This document shows positions 24,088 through 34,637 of a stretch of 64,000 nt of DNA, one piece after another. The notes beneath the pieces are model-generated. The model saw only the letters and a list, made by a program, of their open reading frames with translations. It was not told the origin of the DNA and searched no databases. The position numbers and the translations under genes are program-made. The stretch comes from Cyclina sinensis (taxonomy: Eukaryota > Mollusca > Bivalvia > Venerida > Veneridae). Within the stretch, counting starts at the first letter, position 1; every line of letters begins with the position of its first letter. Where the stretch lies: contig JAAONU010000018.1 of assembly GCA_012932295.1 (NCBI GenBank), positions 6,318,206-6,382,205 on the forward strand, read 5' to 3'.

Positions 24088-24530
24088 AAAATAATTCAAG
24101 TGACGTCCTGAGCATATTCTGAGATATTTTTGCTTTGGGTCAGTGTAGCAGAGGTATAATATGGCATTTGTACTCCCTTGCCTATCAGCTAGCTTTTATG
24201 GCGACGTGGTATAGTGTCTGCTTACTAATCGAAAACTGCTTGGGGGCAGGTGGATATTGCCAGGTTACATTTGGCACCCAAGTAAATAACTCACAAGTTT
24301 AGATGTGATGGCATCCTTAGAAAGTCCCACAGACATTCATTATTCTAAGAATTCTAGGACGAATTCTAAAAGGAGGGGGTGTATGTAGCAGAGGTATAAT
24401 ACGGCACTTTTACTCCCTTGCCTATCAGCTAGCTTTTATGGCGACGTGGTAGAGTGTCCGCTTAGTAATCGAAGGTACCCGAGTTCTAACCCAGCTTGGG
24501 GCAGGTGGATTTTGCCGGGTTACATCAGAA
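24088..24530 (+). repeat. tRNA-like repeat in two tandem copies, plus duplicated flank
   Basis: 'gtagcagaggtataatA' and 'cctatcagctagcttttatg' lead into 'gcgacgtggtagagtgtccg', an A-box-like block, at ~24145-24290 and again at 24385-24530. The second copy retains a B-box-like 'gagttctaaccc'. A third copy is at 62176-62300. The ~57 bp just before (24088-24145, 'gacgtcctgagcatattctg') recurs at 25613-25672 without the tRNA-like part. Confidence 0.55.
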
Positions 24531-25010
24531 TCTCCCTATGATATTGCTTAAAATAGAAAGTGCATTCCAGCTATAAATGTTTGTGAAAAGAGACATCAAA
24601 TCAACATTGAAGCATTGGGGTCATTTCAGATAAAATAGAACCAACTTCTGTCTATTATATTAAGACAAACTGTCACTTTAATGCATATTCAAACAGAAAC
24701 AACCTTTAAAAACCAAACAAATCATTTGACCTTCTGTTTTAGCTTTAAAGATTTTTAATGTAACATCAAATAATTTTTATTATGTTTATTTGTTTTTTTT
24801 AAAAAAATCTGAATAACAAAGAAGAATAAGGAATATCACAGTCTGTGAAAGTTTTGAAAGCTTAAACTACAACCTACTAAAACTTAATTATAAAGAAACA
24901 GGTGTATAAAGAAATTTAAACATGTGTAGTGCTTGATAAAGGTGAAATGTCACTTTAAGTTGTCCATCTGTAAGAACCTGTTACCTTCTTCTGACATCAA
25001 ACAGTCTTAA

Positions 25011-25208
25011 CCCTTTACTCCATATTTATGCATTTTTACCCATGTGCGACCAGTGTAGATCCAGATCAGCCGTTCGATCAGGATCTGCACTAGTCGCTTT
25101 TTGGTCAGAAATAACCTAATGTATCAAAAGGCAAACACACGGATATGCCGGCTGATCTGGATCTACACTGTTTGCCCAAGCCATAAAAGTGTATATATGG
25201 AGAAAGGG
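25011..25208. mobile_element. Palindromic MITE, piggyBac-like (198 bp, TTAA flanks)
   Basis: TTAA occurs directly at both ends (25007-25010 and 25209-25212) and the element starts CCCTTTACTCCATAT and ends ATATGGAGAAAGGG. The inverted arms extend ~65 bp each, including AGTGTAGATCCAGATCAGCC (25039-) and its complement (25150-). TTAA target sites and CCC/GGG termini are the piggyBac signature. It has no coding capacity. Confidence 0.75.
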
Positions 25209-25212
25209 TTAA

Positions 25213-26350
25213 GTTAATGCTTAAGGAACCTAGAAAAAAAAAGTGAAAAACAAATAACATTCCATTAGTAGTGAAAGACATTTGATCAAGAGTAGTAAAA
25301 AAAAAACTCAGAAAAGGCTCAGTTAAACTGCTTTGGGATAAATCCAGCTCACTGTAGGCAACAATTTCATAACAAGACCCTTCTCTAGTATGTACATAGA
25401 GGCTATGAATTGAAACCTTCAGCATTAAGAAATCTTTGTCGGATGGTATGTCTCTATCTTTTTGGTTTCTTGATGCTGCAGATTTCACTTCATAGCCTCT
25501 ATCCTATACAGAAACCCCATATACTGACTAAAATTATATTTATAAAATACTAGTAGTGAATTTAATAAGTCTGTTTTAAAAGAAAAACTTTTAATAACAT
25601 CCTTCCACCAACTCAGAATAATTCAGGGGACGTCTTGAGCAAATTCTGAGATATTTTTGTTTTGGGTCAGAATCTTGGAGGCAAGATATTAATTAACACA
25701 TACAAAAAATAAAACAATATCTCAGCTTGCGTACAATTAGGTGGACTATCCTTCCACCAAGATGAAAAATTAAATAAGGTTTGTTGAAATTGACAAAATT
25801 TATGTTTTCAGTAAGGATAATTATTGCTTTTGGGTCATTGTGGCCCTCTTAATCTTTGTCTTCTGTTAGGTCAAGAACAGATAAGAGAATGGTCATAAAG
25901 TGGAGTTTTCAGATTTTCTTGTCAGATGGTTTAAATCAGCCAAAAAAAAAAAATAGATACAGTCATGTATAATGCTTGATAGTACTCTGTTAAGTTTGTG
26001 TACATTTTATTCAACAACTTGCTGGAAATAACTTATCAGTATTTGAATCAGACTCTCATTTTGTATAAAAAAAAGTATGGTACCAGTATAAGCCTTCATG
26101 TGTGATTTTTCTTTGGCTGTTTAACTGTTTTATAATTAATTCTTACTTAATAACTTAAATATTACCTTGAGTAATGACTGCACTTGAGGCATTCCAACTT
26201 TGACATCAATTTCTCAATGACATCAAATTGACCAGATTGTTGATTTTGTCACATCACATCACATTGTATTTCAGCCAGTCAGATGAGAGTTAATGTTTAA
26301 AGAATTGGTTTTAAACAAAAACGTTTAGTGTTGGTAAGAGTCACTCAGTA
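25213..26350. other. AT-rich intergenic DNA, no gene seen
   Basis: Contains the 25613-25672 duplicate of 24088-24145. A 127-codon frame at 25105-25488 overlaps the MITE and has no recognisable domain; it is not called. Confidence 0.4.
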
Positions 26351-27457
26351 ATTATGCCCCCACTTCAAAGAAGAGGGGGTATATTGCTTTGCAATTGTCT
26401 GTCGGTCCGTCGGTCCGTAGACCAAATGGTTTCCGACCAATAACTAAAGAATGCTTAGGCCTAGGAACTTCAAACTTGGTAGGATGATTGTCCATCACCA
26501 GTAGATGACCCCTATTGATTTTGGGGTCAAGGGGTCAAAGGTCAAGGTCACATTGACCTTGTAGGTAGAAACCGTTTCCGACCAATAACTAAAGAACGCT
26601 TAGGCCTAGAAACTTCAAACTTGGTAGGATGATTGTCCATCACTAGTAGATGACCCCTATTGATTTTGGGGTAAAGGGGTCAAAGGTCAAGCTCACAGGG
26701 ACCTTCATCCTAAAAACGGTTTCCGATCAATAACTAGAGAAAGCTTTGACCTAGGTTCACCAAACTTGGTATGCTGGTTGGTCATCACTAGTAGATGATC
26801 CCTATTGACTTTGAGGTCATTAGGTCAAAGGTCAAGATCACAGAGACTTTCATCCTTAAAACGGTTTCCGATCAATAACTAGAGAACGCTTTGACCTAGG
26901 TTCACCAAACTTGGTATGCTGGTTGATCATCACCAGTAAATGACCCCTATTGACTTTGAGGTCCTTAGGTCAAAGGTCAAGATCACAGAGACTTTCATCT
27001 TAAAAACAGTTTCCGATCAATAACTAGAGAACTCTTAGGCCTAGAAACTTCAAACTTGGTAGGATGATTGTACATCACCAGCAGATGACCCCTATTGATT
27101 TTGGGGTCAAGGGGTCAAAGGTCAAGGTCACATTGACCTTGTAGGTAAAAAATGGTTTCCAATCAATAACTTGACAACCCATGCGCCGTTGACCCTCAAA
27201 CTTCATATCTGCATTTGTCTTGGCCAGTAGATGACCCCTATTGATTTTGGGGTCAAAGGTCAAGGTCACATGTATGTCAAAACAATTCAGACCAATAACT
27301 TGGCTACCAAATGGCATCGGGTTTTGTGGACTGTGAGACTTACATTTTAGACAACATGTATATTTGGTCACTAGGTCAAAAGTCAGTCACAATAATCTGG
27401 CCACATGACTAATTGGCTGCCGATAGGGGGCATACATGTTTTACAAACATATCTTGT
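26351..27457 (+). mobile_element. Tandem-core element, family E, copy 2
   Basis: It has the same termini as copy 1: ATTATGCCCCCACTTCAAAG at the left, ATGTTTTACAAACAT then CTTGT at the right, with a GTCGGTCCGTCGGTCCG block near the left. About seven ~145-bp units follow. Most units contain consecutive nuclear-receptor half-sites (aggtcaaaggtcaaggtca). Confidence 0.85.
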
Positions 27458-27830
27458 TTTATGTAGCTTTTTCTTGCATGATTACTCAATGTTGACAAAA
27501 TATACTTCTGGGATTATAACCTTGTTTTCTGAGCCACCTAGGCCTGATCCATTTGAAACTTTATATGCCAACTGATTGATATAACTACCATTGCATTGTG
27601 TAGATATTGCCAAATCAGAACTGAGTTATGGCTTTGGAACTGTTGCAAAGTGGTGGCTCCACTGCCCTTCTGTCTTGCTAAAGTACACAATTGGAAGGTT
27701 CTTTTATGTTGCTGATCTGGATTTCCAGTTTGTTGTTATTTATTGGTGTGTTACCTTTGCTGATAGTTAAAATAGCCATTTTTTAAAATAAAATTTCTGA
27801 AATTATTCTAACAAGACACCTTTTTAGCTC

Positions 27831-29554
27831 ACCTGTCACGTAGTGACAGAGTGAGCTTTTCTGATCACCTTTTGTCCGTCCGTCTGTGCGTCCGTCCGTC
27901 CATCCACAATTAGTTTGTTAACACTCTAGTGGTCACATTTTTGCCTCAGTTGTCATGAAACTTGGTCAGGATGTTTGTCTCATTAATATCTCGGACGAGT
28001 TAGAACATGGGTTATCAGGGTTGGAAAACTAGGTCACAGAGCCCAAATATAGAAAAACCTTGTTAACACTCTAGAGGCTACTTTTTCAGTCCAAATATCC
28101 TGGAAATTTGTCAGAAAGGTTCTATCGATGGTTTCTAGCTCAAATTCAAATATGGGTCATCTGGGTTCAAAAACTAGGTCACAGAGCCCAAAAATAGAAA
28201 AATCTTGTTAACTCTCTAGAGGTTACATTTTCAGACCAAATAATCTGGAAATTTGTCAGAAAGGTTGCTTTGAGGATTTCTAGGTCAAGTTTAAATATGG
28301 GAAATCTGGGGTCAAAAACTAGGTCACAGAGCCAAAATATTGAGAAACCTTGTTAACACTCTAGAGGTAACATTTTTAGCCCCAATAATCTGGAATTTTG
28401 TCAGAAAGGTTGCTTCAATGATTTCTAGCTGAAATTCAAATATGGGTCATCTGGGTTCAAAAACTAGGTCACAGAGCCCTTAAATAAAAAATTCTTGTCA
28501 ACACTCTAGAGGTGACATTTTCAGCCCAAATAATCTAGAAATTTGTCAGAAAGGTTGCCTTGAAGATTTCTAGATCAAGTTCGAATATGGGTCATCTGGG
28601 GTCACAAACTAGGTCACCGAGTCGAAATATGGAAAAACCTTGTTAACATTCTAAAGGTAGCATTTTCAGTCCAAATAACCTGGAAATTTGTCAAAAAAGT
28701 TCTATTAATGATTTCTAGCTCAGTTTTGAATATAGGTTTTCTGGGGTCAAAAACTAGGTCACAGAGCCCGAAAGTAGAAAAACCTTGTTAATTCTCTAGA
28801 GGTTGCATTTTTAGCCTTATTGTTCTTGAAATTTGTCAGAAAGGTTGTTTCAAGGAATTCTAGCTTAGATTTGGATATGGGTCATCTGGGATCAAAAACT
28901 AGGTCACATGGTCTAAATATGTAAAAAACTTTTTAACTCTCCAGAGGTTACATTTTCAGTCCAAATATCCTGGAATTTTGTCAGACAGGTTTTTTTGATG
29001 ATTTCTAGCTCAAGTTGGAGTATGGGTCATCTTGGGTCAAAAACTAGGTCACAGAGCCCAAATATGGAAAAACCTTGTTAACACTCTAGAGGTAACATTT
29101 TAATTCCAAATAACCTGGAAAATTGTCAGAAAGCTTAATTCTATTGTTTCTAGCTCAAGTTTGAATATGGGTCATCTGGAGTTGAAACATCTAGGTCACA
29201 GAGCCCAAATATCGAAAAACTTTGTAAACACTCTAGAAGCTACATTTTAAGTCCAAATGTCCTGGAAATTTGTCAGAAAGGTTGTTTTGATGATTTGTAG
29301 CTCAAGTTTGGATATGGGTTATCTTGGGTCAAAAACTAGGTCACAGAGCCTAAATATCAAAAAACCTTGTTAACACTCTAGAGGTAACATTTTCAGTACA
29401 AATAACCTTGAAATTTGTCAAAGAGATTGTTTCAATAATTTCTAGGTCAAGTTCGAATATGGGTCATCTGGGGTCAATTAACCAGGTCCATAGCAACTTT
29501 GTTAAAAGCAGTCATACTCAGGTGAGCGATACAGGGCCATTATGGCCCTCTTGT
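27831..29554 (+). mobile_element. Tandem-core element, family B, copy 1
   Basis: The left terminus, TTTTTAGCTCACCTGTCACG, is a hairpin (AGCTCAC..TCAC gta GTGA..GTGAGCT). It is followed by CCGTCCGTCTGTGCGTCCGTCC. About ten ~145-bp units with 'aaactaggtcacagagccca', 'cttgttaacactctagaggt' and 'gaaatttgtcagaaaggttg' make the core. The right terminus is CTCAGGTGAGCGAT, the GGGCCAT/ATGGCCC hairpin and CTTGT. Confidence 0.85.
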
Positions 29555-30849
29555 TTCCCTGTCTGGACTAATGTTGTTCAGGCTCTGTCTGACATGCTAA
29601 CCAGTAAATTCTTTTGCCTTTTCAGTATGTGACCACCATACCATATTGGATAGACTAGTAATAGGCCTCCTTTGTGCAGATATTAAATTCAGCATGGTCA
29701 CCAAGGCAGCAGTATGGTATCTCGTCTGACTGTACTGCCTTTTACAAATGTATAACCAGTCATGAAATTTGCAGACAAGGCAACCTTACTGAACTGTGTC
29801 TTAAGAAAATGCAAATATCATTTATTTTTCTCTTTATAATAATTACAGCTACGTTTAAAGAAATCGTCATTTGCCCCAACTTGGTGTAAAAATAGCAAAA
29901 ATTCAATATCACTGTGACCCAGATACAGATGTATTGGTTAAAAAGCATGTCAATATTTTGTATAGTATTGAAAACCTTTAAACATAATATTTACGGCATT
30001 CTGTATTTATTATAATGCAAGAGTAATTCAACCTTAGTTATAATTAAAGCTTGGAGGTATTTGTCACCTTAATGAATAGGCATATCAGCTTTTAGCAACA
30101 AAAGTAGTTAAATAACCTAGTATTGGGTGATATACCTCAAGCTATATACAATAATTGCACTCGGCTAAATTGTGTAAGATAAGATATTTTCATTTGTAAT
30201 GAATCGAATTGTTCAACATATATGGTAAATTAGACCGGTGATAAATTGATATTTGCATTCCTTTGAATAGAACTGGATTTTATATTGTTTGGTAATAGAG
30301 GTAAATATTTGCTTTGAATCAAATGTAATTGTAATGTATGATTTATCAGTTTGATCTATCTTTCTAGATAACACAAATTTTAAGGCTAATATCTGAAATA
30401 GAAAAGATCAGCTGTTTGATTATATATTGGAGGAAAGTAAGCTCTGATAGAAAAAAATGTAATTGGGTTATTTACAAAGTGAAATAATTTCAATCAGATG
30501 GAATTTTCAGGTTTGTAAAATTTAAATGACTCTATTACTGAATAAAAGAATGTGGTGTAAATGGTGTCATTTACAAAAAAAATGAACTCACCTTTGGTTA
30601 AAGTACCAAATCTTTGGTTAATTAACTTATGCACATATTTTTGGTAATCTTGTTAGCATTGGTGGTTTATCAAGGTAAAATGAACTTCATAATCAAGACA
30701 TTATGATCTATGAATTATCAGTTTATTGTGATTTTTATTTACACTGGGGAAATAGTAACCATTTGATAATTGTTTTATTACAAATTAATACATCTGGTGA
30801 GAAATAATAGCTAAATATTAGTAGGCAGACATATATATATATACATGTA
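29555..30849. other. AT-rich intergenic DNA, no gene seen
   Basis: No coding frame with domain or splice support. A (TA)n stretch lies at ~30828-30842. Confidence 0.4.
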
Positions 30850-31288
30850 TTAAAGAGGCTGTACTCCAGATTTGACATAAAAATTTTTTTTTTATAAATT
30901 ATATATTTAGATGCCGTGAGATTATAACAACATAATATTTTACTTCAAAACTGATTATAAAAGTCAAAATAGAATAAAAAAAATATTTTCGCTCCAGCCT
31001 GATTTGAACTCTGGACCCTCATGTTAACAAAATATTTCCACCGCTTTTACTGTCACTACCATCGCCGCATGTGTTATTACAGATATTTACTTTAAATCTT
31101 ATACGATATAGTTATACCGTAGCGTTACGGTATAGCACTTTGAAAGGGAAAAAATCAATTTATAATGTAATTATTTGACTTATTTTTTGTCAGTAAGTTA
31201 TTTTTTAAGCATTAGTCATAAATATTACAAGAAATTTATAATACAAGAAAACTTTCTTTTTTTGTCATCTGGAGCACAGCCCCTTTAA
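30850..31288. mobile_element. MITE-like element (~439 bp) with 26-bp terminal inverted repeats
   Basis: The left end TTAAAGAGGCTGTACTCCAG and the complement of the right end, TTAAAGGGGCTGTGCTCCAG, match in all but two bases and continue through a GAT(TT)GACA block. An internal stretch near 31000-31060 has a reversed B-box-like 'gatttgaactctgga', suggesting a tRNA-related core. The target duplication is unclear (TA or TTAA). Confidence 0.6.
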
Positions 31289-31503
31289 TTATGCGGAAAA
31301 ATATATAAAAAAGCTGCGACAGTTATTTTAAACCAGTGTGTTTCATAAAGAAATATATAATGGTTGTATTGCATAAAAAAAGAATATAATTATGTCATGT
31401 CACATCACATGACTCTTGTGTAGAATCAACAATGTTAACAGTGTTTGATTTGAATTTTTTTGTGGGATATTCCTTGCAAGTTAATTATTTGCATGTATTT
31501 AGT

Positions 31504-31690
31504 GGTGGCGTGGCTGAGTGGTTAACGCGTCAGACTAGTAGTCAAAGGATTGCTAGCTGGTTCAGACCCAGTCAGGGGCAAGCCGTTGTTTCCTTGAGCA
31601 AGAAACTTTACACTCATTTCTTAGTACTGGTTAGTTCCAGGAACGGATTCGAGAGTGTGTCTATAAGCTAAAAGCTTCCTACACAGTCGA
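31504..31690 (+). mobile_element. tRNA-derived SINE (Ser/Leu-like head)
   Basis: GTGGCGTGGCTGAGTGGTTA is a class-II tRNA-like A box and GCTGGTTCAGACCCAG a B box. The body has 'ccttgagcaagaaactttac', a motif reminiscent of several metazoan SINE cores. The 3' end near 31690 is A/T-rich and no clear duplication was found. Confidence 0.65.
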
Positions 31691-32695
31691 ACTAAAATAA
31701 ATTTGGTTAAACTAAAAACTAAGTTAATTAATTTTTCTAATATGTAGTTATCTATCAGGGAACAATTGCAAGTTTCCATGGATACTGAATGAAATTGTAA
31801 GACTTCCTTTTTGTGTTTAATTATTTTTTTCCATACAGACACAGTTAGTCTATGAAACAGTTTTTCCATGACAGTTTGTCTCATTAAACCTGCAGTATAT
31901 AATTATTCATTTTGGTTGGACGCAAAATGAAAAAGGTCTGTTTCAGTAATCAATAGATAATACGATACTACAGTTTAGGAAAAGTTTAGGAAAAGTGATG
32001 AAGAGAAATGTTTTAATGTTGCCAAGCAAACTTCATTATTTCTAAAAAAAATGTTCTTTTTTTACAGATTTTAAAATACAGTCTTTAGTTATAAAGAATA
32101 AGACACACTTAAAAATTCATTTCTTGTGGGAAAGGTAACTTCTGAATTATACAATATATGTGATTAAATAATTTTAGGGTAGGAAAGAATTGTTACTTGT
32201 TAAATTTGTAAGATCATTTAGAGACCTTGTATGATATTGGTAAAAATGTTTAGTCACTTTAGATGTAAACGTGTTAAAATTTACATAATATCAGTTACAG
32301 TAGCTAAGCTTTTAATTTTTCATACCAGTTTTACAGTTTCACTATAACAGAATGTAAATGTATCTTTTTATAAAGCTGGGAATGACATATGTGCATGCTA
32401 TCAGTTCATCCTAACAGTCGTAATTATACTAAGAAATTACATCTGGTTGATAATTGTGATTAATTTTACTCATACTGTGATACAGTAGCAGGAAAGTTAG
32501 TATACATTTACTAATTGCTACACCATATGGGTTGTTGTTACATTTCTAATGATCCGAGGCTCCCTGAGTAGCTTGTTTGTGTGTGGCACGGCAGGGGTGG
32601 GGGGTGAAATAGTGCTAGATACGGAAAGCATCCCATTGGTTCTTGGAGGTACATCAGATCTTTGTTAAACATCTCATCTAAAACAAAATTAACTG
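31691..32695. other. AT-rich intergenic DNA, no gene seen
   Basis: No feature can be supported apart from the 15-bp sequence AAACAAAATTAACTG (32681-32695), which is the left target duplication of the adjacent SINE. Confidence 0.4.
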
Positions 32696-32989
32696 ATAGC
32701 CCGCCCGCTTAGCTCAATAGGTAGAGCACTGGATTAGTAATCCATCGGTCGTTGGTTCGACCCCTGGGCAGGGCAGAATTTCTCCGTGACAGTTGTTCTC
32801 AGACATTGCGTCTTATGTTTATTTGTCTCTCACCTCTGATTCAGAGTAGATCATGTGGGAACAGTAGTCAGTCACTTGCGGAGAAATGGGCAATTACTGG
32901 TTAGTTATCCAGGAAAACCGGTTAGGTGGACTGACCGCCGAGATATAACATATGTTGAAATCGACGTTAAACCCCCAAAAACAACAAAC
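32696..32989 (+). mobile_element. tRNA-derived SINE, copy 2, with 15-bp target duplication
   Basis: Same family as 20562-20860: A box TTAGCTCAATAGGTAGAGC, B box GTTGGTTCGACCCC, same body and A-rich tail. AAACAAAATTAACTG flanks it on both sides (32681-32695, 32990-33004), a target-primed (LINE-mediated) insertion hallmark. The unbroken duplication implies a young insertion. Confidence 0.88.
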
Positions 32990-33493
32990 AAACAAAATTA
33001 ACTGTTGGTAGTAATAAAATTCAGTACTGCCTCTAAAATAACTAGTTAGCTAATGAGGACAATGACTAGGTATATTCTATACTGTTCATGCATGGCAAAG
33101 AATCCAAAGATTGTAGATAACTTGTTATATTAGGATCATTTCAACTGAATTATTTTACATTAAGTCTGTAATTTGAAACTTGTTGTGATAAGACATTCAT
33201 TACATTCAACAGTTAATATCATGAAAGATGTAATTGTTTACTAGAGAATTCTTTACTTTTCAAAAGAATTCTTGTCATTGAGTTAAAACCCTTGTTTTGA
33301 AGGTTTGATTCAAATAAAGCTTTTTTTGTTTGAATTAAAAAGCACAACACGGTGCTCTTGTATATGCAAATTTTGGTGTCTGAAAATTGTAATGTTTGGA
33401 TTGTTTCAAAGTAAGGTTTTCAATGTTACTGTCTCTGTTTTCTTGTTTCCAAATAACTATGATGAACACATTTTCCTCTGTCAAGTGTGTGGA

Positions 33494-33830
33494 CTGCTTT
33501 ATGTTAGTAAATTGATTTATCTGGTTCAGTTGTATTCTCACTTAACTGTTAAAGCAACAATTACAAAGACATTTTATACTACATACCATGTATACATGTA
33601 TGTATGGACAGATCAGTGGTCCACTGGTTATGTCCTGGACTTCTTAATCAATGGGTCACAACACTGATCCACTGCTCCTCCACTAACATTATAAGTAGTC
33701 TTCAAGCTGAATTTCTATGTATTGGTACTGTATTACTGCATGAGCATGTAGGAGAATGTGGCATGTCTCTAGAATGGGATGCTTTCTTAATACAACCTAT
33801 ATAATACAACTCTTCGGGAACTGTTGTACA
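33494..33830 (+). repeat. Older copy of a local ~320-bp duplication carrying a decayed SINE
   Basis: Starting at CTGCTTTATGTTAGTAAATT it parallels 34822-35140 through 'agttaaagcaaca', 'tgtatgg..agatcagtggtcca' and 'tctctagaatgggatgcttt'. The tRNA-like part is badly mutated here. The match includes ~105 bp upstream of the SINE head, so either the element is longer than its tRNA-like part or a host segment was duplicated. Confidence 0.65.
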
Positions 33831-34483
33831 TAATTATGGCACTGGTAACCTGTCCTGAAGTTAGATATACTGAAATTTCACTTTGTATCATATGAAACAG
33901 GAAATTGTTTGTGTGATACAACAGGCAGTAAGTTTTGCATTTAATCCAATTTAAGTATATTTTGCTACTTATTTTGTGATGAAGACAGCACAATTTCAAT
34001 TTTCATAGCGTTTGTTTATAATTAATGACAGGGTTGGTGGGGGGAACTGGTGAACATGACAAAGAAATTGCATTATATTTCTAACCTGAGGCCACTATTT
34101 GTCAAGTGCAGTGATTCTACAAAATAGTTGTCAGATATTTTCATACTTTAGATGGACATCATAATTTTTATGATTTGATGATGATAAAGGTTGCATGTTA
34201 TAGATATATGAATATAATTATGTGTTAGATATTTTTATTGTTCTTTTGCATCTGGATTGTATGTTAAGATAAGAGTGGGTAAATATATATTTAAATTGTT
34301 TTGTTTTTCTGTGAAAAATAGAATTTAAGACTGAAGGAGTGATTTAAGACAATACAGTTAAAAAGCAGGTATCCTTTAAGGGAGATGTCCATGTGAACAT
34401 TATTATTAAAATTTATTTATAATATCTTTCATTCTTTCATTTTGAGATGATTTTTTTCAGATGTATCTCAATTTCATTTTCAG

Positions 34484-34637
34484 ACAAACAGGTGTGTTGG
34501 AGTGGATTTAGTGGATAAAAGACCAATTGTGAAGATGTGAGGATTTATAAAATTACAGAAATTATAAAGTACACATGGCATGAGATGTGAGCCCTATCAG
34601 ATGTGGAATGACAGAGCCTATAGTGAATGGAAATCAG
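34484..34637 (+). other. AKTIP: AKTIP first coding exon (mostly 5' UTR)
   Basis: An acceptor (atttcattttcag, ending 34483) and donor (ATCAG|gtaatt, 34637/34638) bound this exon. The ATG at 34627 follows an in-frame TGA and gives MEI+R across the junction, in phase with the next exon ([10 protein letters not shown]). An earlier non-coding exon upstream is therefore expected but was not found. Two out-of-frame ATGs precede it. Confidence 0.55.
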
